From: Siphonodentalium dalli
Lineage: Eukaryota > Mollusca > Scaphopoda > Gadilida > Siphonodentaliidae
DNA: 64,000 nt
Reading direction: 5' to 3'
NCBI GenBank assembly: GCA_032622095.1
Contig: CP136068.1
Span: forward strand, 157,551,465 to 157,615,464
Positions 35,690-47,900 of this stretch are shown here, piece by piece (within the stretch, counting starts at the first letter, position 1; each line of letters starts with the position of its first letter). A model generated the notes under the pieces. It made no database searches, had not been told where the DNA came from, and saw only the letters and a list, made by a program, of their open reading frames with translations. The position numbers and the translations under genes are program-made.

Positions 35690-37171
35690 ATGACAATGGG
35701 TGATTCAAGCCGCCAACGGTCACTAGCGATGTTTTTATCGGTGTGGTACGATAGCATTGAGTCACAGCAACACACTCGTAAACAAGAGGACTCTACTAAA
35801 GTAACCGACAATCTACAAGTTGTGTTACTGTTCATTAACTCAACAACGCAAGATGTGTTAACGTCCACAATAATAGAATTTGTTGCTAACCAAGATAAAC
35901 TTTTAGATACTCTCCGCGACAACGTATTCATGCATGCAACAATTGACAATAGCTTTCCATATGACTCTTCCTCATCAATGAAACAACGCGTTGTTCGAAG
36001 TTTAACCGGTGATCATATTATTGACAAAAACAGTCGTAATATGATAATGGCAGTGGATATATACAAACTAATGAAATTTTTGGTCGATAAGGATGGGGAT
36101 AGCATCAATGACGTTATAAGTATAAGGTGTTAGAAATAAAAGTGTTAGCCGTCCTTCAATATCAAGCATGCCTGTAATCGACGACGACCAGGCAATCTCC
36201 AATGTGAACGCCAACAGCTCGATTGTGAAAATCCTCCGAGATATATCTCTGATAAAAACGGAAAATGAAAAATTCCATAAAGACTTCTCCGAACGTATTC
36301 CGAAGTTGGATTCATTCAACAATAGCTCAAATGGAAGCCCGATTAGATAAAATTGATGAAAAACTATGTATTGTAAAAGATGTGAACCAACTCAAAAAAG
36401 ATGTTGCGAATGTAAATACTAAAATAAAAACAATGGATGAAGACTTAGAAAGTGTGAAATTAACAATGGAAAGAATACAAGATGAAAAATACTCTGGTGT
36501 GAAAAGATTAAAAAGTGAAATTGTCGGCGTCAAATCGGATGTGGGTACCATAGTAAATGGGTTGGAGGAGTTTAGTCGTAAACAAAAAAGCTTTGAAGGA
36601 CAACTATCAACATTAAAGGATTTAGTAAATAAAAAGCATGTTCAACCAACACACTCCTGCGATAAACTAATGAATGAAACAATTAAAAATAACGTGAATA
36701 TAATGAAAGATGAATTCCGGAACTTCACCACAAGCGTGACTAATAACCTCCAAGTATTTGTGGAATGTGTGAGTGTTTCAATGGACAATGTATCCAAAAC
36801 TCAACGCGACATATCAGACACACTCAATAAAATGATGGATGCATTCCTTGCTTATGATGATACATGTGTCCGCTCTCAGGCCAGTGATGAAGCTTCAGTG
36901 GATGATTCACATTCCAATGCCCCAAATGATGTATCCTATGAATCCAGAGTTCCATCATATGAAGATAATCGCAGACATAACGCCTCGAACAATACAAGAA
37001 GCCCGCGATATTCGGACAATGAACCTGATGACTATTACTTTAACAAGCAAGATGGCCCGATTAAAACATCACAGGTATTCCTTGGTGGTTTCTCCAACCG
37101 AGTGACAATTCACGACATCAAGAAACACTTACTGTACGAAAACGTACGTTTCACTGTTATCCGGATGTTAA
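35690..37171 (+). pseudogene. Family D ORF1, copy D1, frameshifted and interrupted
   Basis: The first part (35690-36120) is a largely helical domain (SLAMFLSVWYDSIESQQHTR ... KLMKFLVDKDGDSINDVIS). After a 1-bp frameshift near 36121 and a 4-bp duplication near 36313, the middle (36200-36600) is a long coiled coil (EARLDKIDEKLCIVKDVNQL and further heptads). The end (37070-37171) starts an RRM-like domain (TSQVFLGGFSNRVTIHDIKK). The order coiled coil then RRM is usual for LINE ORF1 RNA chaperones. In D2 the frame continues past the TTAA where D1 is interrupted. Confidence 0.8.
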
Positions 37172-39345
37172 AGGATTACAATGCTCATGAAACAACAAAA
37201 CTCTATCGGAAAGCCACCCCTATTGTGATCACAATAATCCAAGTCCCATAAAAATCGCGTAATAAATAAGCCGAGAAATAAATAAATAATACCGCCACCT
37301 GTTGTCGGCTATCTCCGTCGCAAAACCTCGCATGACGTCAAGCGAGGTAAACTAATTAAAAACACGGAATCGGGAGTCGGAGTTAATTGTGTCTACCTAT
37401 ATGACGATGGAAAATCCGTAATAGACATCAGCGCGTGATGGAATTACTGCGGGGCATATCAATAGCATTGTGTACACATGGTTAATTGTCATCGCGCGGT
37501 GAATTATATTCACTTGCGAATTGTCTTAAGCGCTGTTTGGAAAGTTATTGTTTTGACAAAAAAAACACAGAAGGCCGATTGAGCGGGGTAGGTAACACTT
37601 TCGTGTCGAAAATAAAGCTTATAAAAACACGAGCAGGCATGTGAACTCTATTCGGGCGCGTGTTCACGGTGTTTTTTTAATTTTCCGTATATATGCCCCG
37701 AGTGTCTCGTATTTACAATAATTCATTCCTAACAATGCCATATAAATGCAGTGTTTTCGGCTATGGCCGGTCTAGTGACTCTCAGTTAGGTATAATGCTG
37801 TATTCATTTCCAAACGATGTTCGTTTACGTGCCATTTGGCGGGATTTCTGTGGGAAACCCGTTGCGCAAAATCAGAAACCGATTACATATACCAAATAAA
37901 GAGCGTTTAATTTGACAAGTCAGTCATGGTTACGAATACATACAATTGCAGTTAAAGTGGAGAGTATGTTGAATGATTCCCAATTTCCTTCACCATGGCT
38001 CAATAAAGAGCGTTCCATGTTAAGAGTTTTCCTAATATGGTACGAATAAAAAGAGTTTAATAAAGCGGAAATTGCTATGACTTGGAAGGATATATAAAGC
38101 ATGCATATCGGAAGTACGTGTACATGTATTGACCTGTATTGGTGTAATCAGTAAAAAATCACGATGACAACTGTTCTAAGACCAGTCCCTTTACATTGAT
38201 GCAATAAAGAGCGTTCACTATTACGATATATTGCGAATAAAGAACGATTGTATATGTGCTTACATAATAAACCGGATTATTATCCTTCCGTTAAAAAGTT
38301 TTATATATGATTGGATGTTTAAACGAACACGGCGAACGTTTATATATCTTATAATCCTATTGTTATGCGTAATTGACACATAGAGGTCGAGTTATGACCT
38401 GCATATTCAATAGACCGCATCGCTAGAGTGTTAATTTTATAGGCCAATAACCACGCATAAACGCAGTGATTTCATCAGTGATAGTCGGCAAGATAGTTTG
38501 GGGGTAGGGGAAGCAACATTCCGAAATATATATAAACACCATATTGCCCTAATATATACATGATTCATAATCAAGAAAAATGAACTTATCAAATCATATT
38601 GTTAATGGATGACTTGATTATAATTGATTACATCCGACAGCAATAAACCGATTTTTTTAGTTTTACCGCGTTACGATAAAACGAAACGCTCTTTATTGAC
38701 ACAAGACAAAAGTCATCTGGAAATTGGAATGTTTACGAGATGATAATTACCTAATAACTGTGCAAGTGTTCGCATATATATGCAATCTTTATATGAATAT
38801 ATAATATAACTTGGACTATTCCGGTAACGAAAAAACATATATAAAAACGAGCACGTGTTTATATAGATAAATGCGCGCAAAACTGAATAATATACGGGCA
38901 TGGTTTTATAGTAACAACACATCGCGATACATATAATAATACTGAATACCACGATAAAGACATTTAATTACGAGAACGGTGATGTTTTCGGAAAAGTTTT
39001 GCATTCGTAGTGTGATAACGCGACAATCTTCAAAGGCCGCGATCGACTACATGCAAACTTAAAATACTGCTGTAGCGTATCTATGCGTTGTCGATGGGTT
39101 ACCACGTGTTCGATCACGTGCTATGCTTCTGTTTACATGTGACAAACACGTGCTCGGGCCGATGATCACGTGACTTCGTCTACAACAAGATCTTCGGCTA
39201 ACTTCGGAATGTTTTTATAATCGTTATAAAAATAACGAATGGCGGCCGAATATTAGATTATATGCGCCCAATGGACATTATATATATATATTATCAATAT
39301 ATTGAAAGAAAATATTATTGTTTTTTCAGCACCCTATTCCTTTAA
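37172..39345. mobile_element. 2174-bp TTAA-bounded insertion in D1, absent from D2
   Basis: D2 reads GGATGTTAAGAGGAAACACG (50159-50178). D1 has GGATGTTAA at 37163-37171, then 2174 extra bases, then TTAAGAGGAAACACG from 39342. A single TTAA in the empty site and TTAA at both ends of the filled site is the piggyBac-type pattern. The inner ends are weakly inverted (AGGATTA versus AGGAATA). No transposase was found. The interior holds a THAP-like fragment and repeated AATAAAGAGCGTT motifs. The alternative is a microhomology deletion in D2. Confidence 0.65.
37735..37899 (+). pseudogene. THAP zinc-finger domain fragment (N-terminal half)
   Basis: The frame from the ATG at 37735 has the opening pattern of a THAP domain: MPYKC, a hydrophobic link, then LGIMLYSFPNDVRLRAIW, with FP, R and W at the expected spacing. 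The second zinc ligand, normally Cys, is Tyr here (FGYG). The later C..H ligands and the AVPTLF-type end are missing; the frame stops at 37897-37899. THAP domains occur in P-element transposases and related host proteins. This is either a first exon or a decayed piece of a THAP transposon. Confidence 0.65.
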
Positions 39346-39362
39346 GAGGAAACACGGCTCTT

Positions 39363-39438
39363 ATCAACATTTGTGACGATTATCTGGATAACGTTCTCGC
39401 ATCAACATTTGTGACGATTATCTGGATAACGTTCTCGC
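39363..39438 (+). repeat. 38-bp tandem duplication in the ORF1 C-terminus (D1)
   Basis: ATCAACATTTGTGACGATTA and the following 18 bp occur twice in a row (39363-39400, 39401-39438). The same duplication is at 50185-50260 in D2. As 38 is not a multiple of three, it shifts the ORF1 frame. Read without one repeat, the frame would continue into a tail of the FWPKGAICRMW type, typical of LINE ORF1 ends. Confidence 0.9.
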
Positions 39439-39573
39439 ATCTAACTTCTGGCCAAAAGGCGCAATCTGCAGAATGTGGGTCCACAAAAATCGTGACCAGT
39501 CAATGCATGTATGCATATATGATTCTGCTCACTTATTTATGTTGTATTTACATTGCATATACATGATTCAACA

Positions 39574-42500
39574 ATGCGTTATACGACTTTGCTGTTGACA
39601 TTAATATGTCTAATTACAAGTATAAATGTAACAACTAATAGTATCACATTAACAGTAGTTGAATGCAAACGCGTGATGGAATCTCCTGAATTAAACCTAC
39701 TCAACTGGAACTGTACAGGTATCACATCTTCGGGTCATTACTTGGCATCATTGCTCAAGAATGGCGCTTATGATATCGTAGGCTTAAGTGAGCATTGGCT
39801 TTATCAATGCGATCTTGATTTCCTCGGTTCGCTTAACAAGGACTATGAGTATCATGCCGTATGCGATTCTCGCCAAAATATTCCCAACAAGAGAGGTAGA
39901 CCTAGTGGTGGTGTTGCCTTGCTATGGCATAAGAAATTATCAAATCGTATATGTCCGCTTGCAATTAATGATGATCGTATTTTAGGGATACAAATTAGGA
40001 TGACGGATGAAAGTTTTATATATCTCCTCCAAGTATATCTACCATCTACAAACTATACCATACAATATTACGAAGAGTATGCGAAAACGCTTGGTGACCT
40101 ATGTGACACCTACAAATCATATGGTAACGTAATCGTAATGGGAGACACAAACGGAAAATTTGACAAATCTGATGAACGAAATATGATATTCAAGAAAATG
40201 GTTAAGCGAATCGAGATGGTATCTGTGAATTATGAATTTTGTGACGATTATCCTCTATCTACATGCATTACTTTCGGTGATTACTGCCAATTACATGAAG
40301 GAACAATTGTCGATCACATTTTTATTCCATCCACATGTATTCCATTTATTCACGAGGTACATGTTTTAGACGATGACGCCATTAACGTATCTAATCATAG
40401 ACCTATTGCATTACATTTGAAGTTTCAGCTACGCAGTCAATCTTCATGTACAGCCGAAAGAGAAACAGACAAAACATAAATTGGCGTAAAGTTAAATCTG
40501 AACCAGAAATTCTCGAACTTTACAAACAAAGTCTTGATGTTGAACTAACAGCACACAAAATCATATACACTGATGATTCAGACATATCTGAAGTTTACCA
40601 GTCAATTGCACGTGTAATATCAAAAGTATCGGAATCATGTTTACCAAAACAGTCATATAATAAACGCCTGAAACCATATTGGGGAGATTGTTTGAAAAAT
40701 AAGCATAAATATATGCGTGATCTCCGGAAACAATGGATACGTGAAGGTCGACCTCGAGCAAGTACACAATGTAATAGTTACACTCAATATAAATTAGCGA
40801 AACGTGATTTTCGTAGAGAGTACAGAAAAGCGTCCGAAAATTATATATCCGAATTAAATAATGAAATTGACGAACGCGCTCAGATCGATCAGAATTATCT
40901 ATTTCGCGTGATACATGTAAAACGACAGAGAAATCATATCGATAAAAATGCATTCTTTTGTTATGAAGGGAAGGTTCTACGGAATGATCTTGATGTTGTG
41001 GAAGGCTGGGCATCGTATTTTGAAAATCTTTACTCACCGCTATACCAATCAGACTTTGATTTCAATCACTTCCACTGTGTTAATGAATTTATTGCGCGTA
41101 CAATGGCCAGTAAACAAAGCAGTGATATTGACAATCGCATAATTTTTCCTGTATCAACTGGTGAACTGAATCAAATATATCGGGGCCTAAGTACGGGGAA
41201 AGCGGCTGGATGGGACGGGATATCCAATGAACACTTATTATACGGAAGTAACACATTGACGCTGGCGATTTCTAAACTCTTAACTAATGTAATTAATACA
41301 CAGAAGGTCCCGAGCCAAATGAAACGCGGTATAATCGTTACATTATTTAAAGGTGGCAAAAAACCCAGGACAGATTTTGATAGCTATAGGGCTATAACGT
41401 TGATGCCTGTTTTATATAAGTTACTTGAAAAAGTTATACAAACTCGATTGGAATCTTATGCACCCAATTTAATACAAGTGCACCCGCTTCAACATGGCTT
41501 CCAAAAAGGTGTAAGCGCAACCATGACATCTTACGTAATGAAGGAATGTATTGACTATGTGTCCGCTAGTAAACAAAAATTATACAGCTTATTTTTAGAT
41601 GTATGGAAGGCATTCGATACCGTCTGGATTAACGGATTGTTATATAAATTAGATAAACGCGGTTTTAAAGGAAATTTGTTTTGTCTCATTAATGAATTGC
41701 TGACAAATGTTACATATTCTATTCGTTATAACAATTCCTTATCTAGGTGGTTTGACGTTCGTCAAGGGGCTCGTCAGGGAAGTATTCTCTCCCCATTTTA
41801 CTACATGGTCTATGTTGACGAGTTGATATGTACTCTCGCAAATTCCCCGTATGGCCTACAAATGCTCGGAGTAAATTGCACATGCCCAACACATGCTGAT
41901 GACATGGTTTTATTATCACTCAATAGTGTCGGATTATCAGCTCTTATTGATATGTGTTTTGAATACAGCAAAAAGTGGCGATATAAGTATAACTCTAATA
42001 AATGCTCGGTAATAGTATTCAACGAAACAAAGTCAGAGTTCTCTCGTCAACATCGCGTCTGGAACTTAGGAACATATACTCTACAAGAATGTTCAGAAGT
42101 TACCCATCTTGGTATTCCACTCGATAAATACGATTTTAATTCTGTCTTCATTGATCGGATATGTGACAAAACCCGAAGTACATTCATGATGTTAACGAAC
42201 GCAGGAATATACCCCGGTGGCATTACACCAAAAAGTTGTTCGTTGATTTATTATTCGGTGGTCATTCCAAAAGGTTTATACGGATCTGAACTTTTATGGT
42301 GTGTGAATAAAACTCTGCGACCGTCTCGAAAGAATGCACCGTTTCTGTCTAAAATACTATCAGGGTCTTCATAATCGCACAAAAACAGTTATAGCTCAAG
42401 GATTAGTCGGTATGTCGTCAATGGTATCATTAATAGAAAAACGCAAACTGTCATTTATTGGTTCAATATGCAATCTGTCGTCGAACAAAACCGCCAAAGA

Positions 42501-43179
42501 TGTATTTATTACACGGTTATACCAGTATTTAATGTTTCCTACAGCTTCAAATTCTAATTTCATGGTTGATATTATTTGTACATTGGACAAATATGGAATG
42601 ACCGAATATTTCGAGAAATACTTATTAAATGTGACCTTTCCAAACAAATTATCATGGAAAAATATAACGAAGACCTCATGGTTCAATATAAATAGAGATG
42701 AATGGGAATGTAGCAAAGGCGATGATAGTCGATTAAACCGTTTCTCGGCACTCCAGCCTAAATTATGTATGTCTAGGCTATGGGAAAACTGTTACATATA
42801 TCCTAAGCATAAAGATTCTTATCTCCTTGTTGCACGTCTTATTTCCATTCTTGAAACGGACGAACAATCGTGCCCATTGTGTGATAGAAAACACAATGAT
42901 CTGGTCAGACATGCATTAATCGAGTGTGTCTCAATATGTGATAACCGTAATATTTTTGAATTTGACTTATTAAACGAATTTCATGTAGACGTATACATGC
43001 AATATGATAGTTTGAATGCGGAATCCAAAACGCGAGTTCTATTATCCGGAATAGCTGAACTTGACCATTGTATACGCGAAATAGATAATGAACTGATCGA
43101 TTTTTTCGTTAGGAAATCAGCTTCTCTTTGGAAAGCATATGTTGATAGCATATCATCACTAATGCCTGTACCTCCATAG
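39574..43179 (+). pseudogene. Family D ORF2, copy D1: endonuclease, RT and zinc tail, two frame changes
   Basis: ATGs are at 39574 and 39676. The endonuclease (39690-40440) shows LLNWNCTG, LSEHWL, a GGVALLWHKK block, VIVMGDTNG and SNHRPIAL. The endonuclease frame ends at 40477-40479 and RT continues in the -1 frame (overlap 40446-40479). RT has a GWDGISNEHL block, SYRAITLMPVLYKLLEKVI, motif A SLFLDVWKAFDTVW, motif B RQGARQGSILSPFYYMVYVD and motif C THADDMVLLS (about 41890-41920). A second frameshift near 42320-42330 precedes the C-terminal part, which has a CX2CX9HX4C knuckle (CPLCDRKHNDLVRHALIEC, 42870-42926). Copy D2 has the same endonuclease/RT frame change, so that one is ancestral or functional; the second lies beyond the part of D2 that survives. 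Confidence 0.88.
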
Positions 43180-43491
43180 TTCTGTATTAAAATTATATAT
43201 ACGTACGCATAACACACGAGTGCATATCTATAGCTCTATGACTGTATATCATATGTGTACTTGCTATGTATAATGAAAATTTAGACGCATACATGTATTA
43301 TGCAACCACAATCAATTGTATATAGCTGGTATTCGTCGCGAATTATACTCAAACCATTTTCGATATATTGTTTCAACACGCACATTATGCCAATGAATAT
43401 GTTTAATGTTTAATTATGTTAATTATGTAATAATGTGTATGTGATTTTGTACACTATATCTTCGTTTACGGAGGAAATAAAGTCATATATA

Positions 43492-44471
<980 letters not shown>

Positions 44472-44500
44472 ACTGTCTGATCACTTATCAGAAACTCAAC

Positions 44501-44516
44501 GGCCCTTTTCAGGTCC
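44501..44516 (+). promoter_or_regulatory. Histone mRNA 3' stem-loop (H3 copy 2)
   Basis: GGCCCT-TTTC-AGGTCC followed by ACCA, with the expected 6-bp stem and 4-nt loop and the A/C-rich flanks (AACTCAAC before it). One pair in the stem is C-U instead of C-G; the usual form would have AGGGCC. It lies 30 nt after the stop codon, the normal distance for SLBP/U7-dependent processing. A purine-rich downstream element is not obvious. Confidence 0.85.
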
Positions 44517-44520
44517 ACCA

Positions 44521-44940
44521 AATTATATTAAAGTGAAACTTTTACATTGCTATATATTCCCCCAAAATCGCGTAGAATTAATTTTGATATTAGCCCCCCC
44601 CCCCTTAAAATTAAACACAGTCGTGTTCTCTTTATCTTGGGCCAAATATAGGTTGATGAATATACATGTTGTACATAAAATTAAATATGACATTTGCATT
44701 CATAAAAAAAGAGACGAGTGAGTTAAATGCTTTAAAAATGTAGCATAGTTCTAAGAGATAAACGCTCTTCATTTTTGAATGACGCATATGAAAGTGGGCC
44801 CAGACTTTTCTCTTTCGCTTCAAAAAGACTTTCTGGTGCACAATTACTATTATATGTATTAGCAAATCGGGTATTTATCGACCAATTTTGTCCCCAACAT
44901 CTGCTAACACACGAACAAAGTGTGCAGTTACAATATGCTT
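44521..44940. other. H3 copy 2 downstream spacer, no gene seen
   Basis: AT-rich, with a C run at 44597-44606 and GAATAT/TACATG words. The sequence passes without a sharp mark into the 5' side of element E. Contains no second histone gene. Confidence 0.5.
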
Positions 44941-47900
44941 TATTTGATGCTTGAAGCTTATATGTAGCTTTGAGTCATATTTATGCACGTTTTGTGTAAA
45001 CCCTGTGAAAATATTGATCTAAAATCTTGTACGATGACACTCACCAAATTCTTAAATCATTATCTTCATTACAAATATAATCCGAAAAGTAAAATGATTT
45101 TGATGACGATAGATCATCAATTGTTTATAGGTCAGACCTGCGATCAAGAGTGGTGTTATATTTTATTTGTCAATCCGGGCCCTGTACTAGACCAGACATT
45201 AATAACTGAAAACCATCCCGACACTTTGACCATTTTCCAACAAAATATAAGAAGCATTCGGAATAAAATCCACAAAATAAATCACATAATATCTGATTAT
45301 GATATATTATGCTTTACCGAAACTCATCTGGACCCCTCATACCCATCTGAAAATATTCTTATTGAAGGATTCACCCCTCCTGTCCGAGCCGATCGGGATT
45401 GTCATGGTGGTGGTATTTGTGTATACTTCGACGATAACTTATTATACAAGCGCATCGAAAGTCTCGAATTTGACACGTCTGTAATGTGGTTTGAAATACG
45501 CAGTAAACTTACAAAATTTCTCTTATGTCTATCATACCGATCAGAGGACTTCTGTGCCCCAAACTATTGGACCCTCTTCGAGGAATCCATTTTTGAAGCG
45601 TTAGATATTTCCCATAAAGTAATACTACTTGGGGATTTTAATTCAAATTATCTAGATCCCTCGTCCAAACTTAAAAATATCACGGACTATTTTTTACTCA
45701 GAAATGTGATTACATCCCCGACCAGAATCACTGCTACATCCGCGACGCTTCTGGACCCCATCATTATAAGCCCTGACATTCAAGTGAGGGATGCCGACAT
45801 CCTTGACTTAGAAATTTCGGACCACTTAGGTGTTTATGCGACCATCTCATTTGATCAACTGTCATCCCCTTCCTTCCAAAGGAAAATATGGAACTATAAT
45901 CGCGGCGACTTCCAAAAGGCGGTAATTTTAATAAATGATATAAATTGGGACGATCTCCTCCAGCCTGAAAACGACATTGATAGGGTAGTGCAAATTTTCT
46001 ATGATAAATTCTTTGAAATAATGCGAATCACTATACCACAAACTACAGTTACGATAAGATGGAAAGACAAAATTTGGTTCAATAGCGACATCCGACGTGA
46101 GATTCGACGTCGAGATAGATTGCGATCGGTCGCCATCAAGTCTGGCACTGAAAATAATTGGACAAAATACAAAAAATCGAGGAACAAAGTCAACAACATG
46201 AAAAAGTATGCGAAAGCCAAATTTGAAAACAATATCGAAGATAGGGTAAATGACAGTTCTTCGCCCCGTGAATTCTGGCATCTCATCAACTTTCTTTCGA
46301 ACAAAAAGAAGATAACAAAAATACCACCTATTTATTCTACGGATGGAGATATTAAAGTCAATGGTGTATCTTTTGTCTCAAACGATTTGGGAAAAGCCGA
46401 GTGCCTGAATACAAAATTCCTCTCAAATTCCACGATTGACCAGAAAGATCACAAACTACCTGATTTCAGTTCACGATGCAATAAAGAATTATCAGAACTT
46501 AAATTTTCAGTCGATGATGTCATATCTGCGATCAGATCACTTAAAACGAACAAAGCCTATGGCTATGACGGAGTTAGTCCAAAAATGCTCCACGGCACGG
46601 CTAACGCTATAGCCCACCCTCTTTTCTTAATTTTTAAAAAATCTCTACAAACGGGAAAGTTCCCATCACAGTGGAAGAAAGCCAATGTGATTCCTATTTT
46701 TAAAAATGGAGATTCCGCAGATAGCGCTAATTACCGACCAATTTCCCTTCTACCATGCCTGGGTAAAATTCTTGAAAAGTTAGTTCTAAAGAGAATCTCG
46801 TCCTTTTTCGATGAGAATAAACTCCTATTTCAAAATCAGTCGGGTTTCGTTCCGAAACACAGCACTACATTCCAAATGATTGATCTTTATCACCAGCTGT
46901 GTCAGACACTCGACAAAGGCTTATACACTTGTTCAGTATTTTGTGATATCTCTAAAGCCTTCGAGAGAGTCTGGCACAGAGGGTTGATTGCCAAAACTAC
47001 CGCGTATGGGATAACAGGGTCGCTTTCTAAATGGCTGGAGGACTATCTCACTAACAGGAAGCAAAGGGTCCGAATCAATAACACTTATTCTGATTTTGAA
47101 ACCATCACAGCGGGTGTTCCCCAAGGATCAATCCTTGGGCCTTTCCTATTTTTAATATACATTAATGACATACCAGATAACCTCACATCAACTGTTAGAA
47201 TGTATGCTGATGACACATGTCTCACAGCTTCTCACTTCAATCTTAACATCCTACAATCAGAACTAAATGAGGACCTCAAAAGGGTCAGTCTATGGGCAGA
47301 CAACTGGTTAGTTTCGTTCAATCCCAAGAAAACCAAGGCAATATCCTTCTCATTCGTGCCTCAAGATAATTCCCCAGATTTAATATTCCAGGACGAAACT
47401 ATTTCATTTAACGAATCGCATAAGCACCTTGGCCTTGAATTTCAATCAAACTTAAAATGGAACAAACAAATAGAATACACAGCAAACAAAGCTGCCTCTA
47501 GACTATCACAATTGAGGAAATTTAAAAACGATCTCGATAGAAAGACACTCGAAAAAATTTACAATGCATATATCCTTCCTATTTTGGATTATGCTGACGT
47601 CGTATGGGATTCAGCACCCGATTACTTATTGGAAAAACTCGACCGAATACATAAAGACGCCGCTAGAATCGTAACCGGCCTAAATCGTTCAGTATCACTT
47701 AACAAGTTATGGCTTGAGGTAGGTTGGCGGACACTACACAGGCGTAGGCAACATCGCCATTTGCAAGCAATTTACAGAATTATCAATGAAGACGCCCCTT
47801 TGTATCTGACATATCTCCTACCGGCACGCTCCAGAGAACGATCGGATTATAATCTTAGATTTCCAAATAAATTTTATTCCTATTTCGCTAACACTGAGCA

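Larger units (their letters stand above)
35645..43491 (+). mobile_element. Family D non-LTR element, copy D1, near full length
   Basis: Begins TTCCCCGATGACATTCAATA, exactly as copy D2 at 48645, which supports this as the true 5' end. It ends GGAGGAAATAAAGTC(AT)n at 43491, directly joined to the H3 copy 2 upstream region. It carries ORF1 (coiled coil plus RRM-like end), an endonuclease, an RT with an ADD active site, and a CX2CX9HX4C tail. A 2174-bp TTAA-bounded insertion (37172-39345) splits ORF1. Several frameshifts make it inactive. D1 and D2 are about 99% identical where they overlap. Confidence 0.9.

Noticed and set aside
37172..39345. Interpreting the D1/D2 difference as a spliced intron
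   Set aside because: No GT...AG at the exact junctions; TTAA at both ends fits an insertion or microhomology deletion better.
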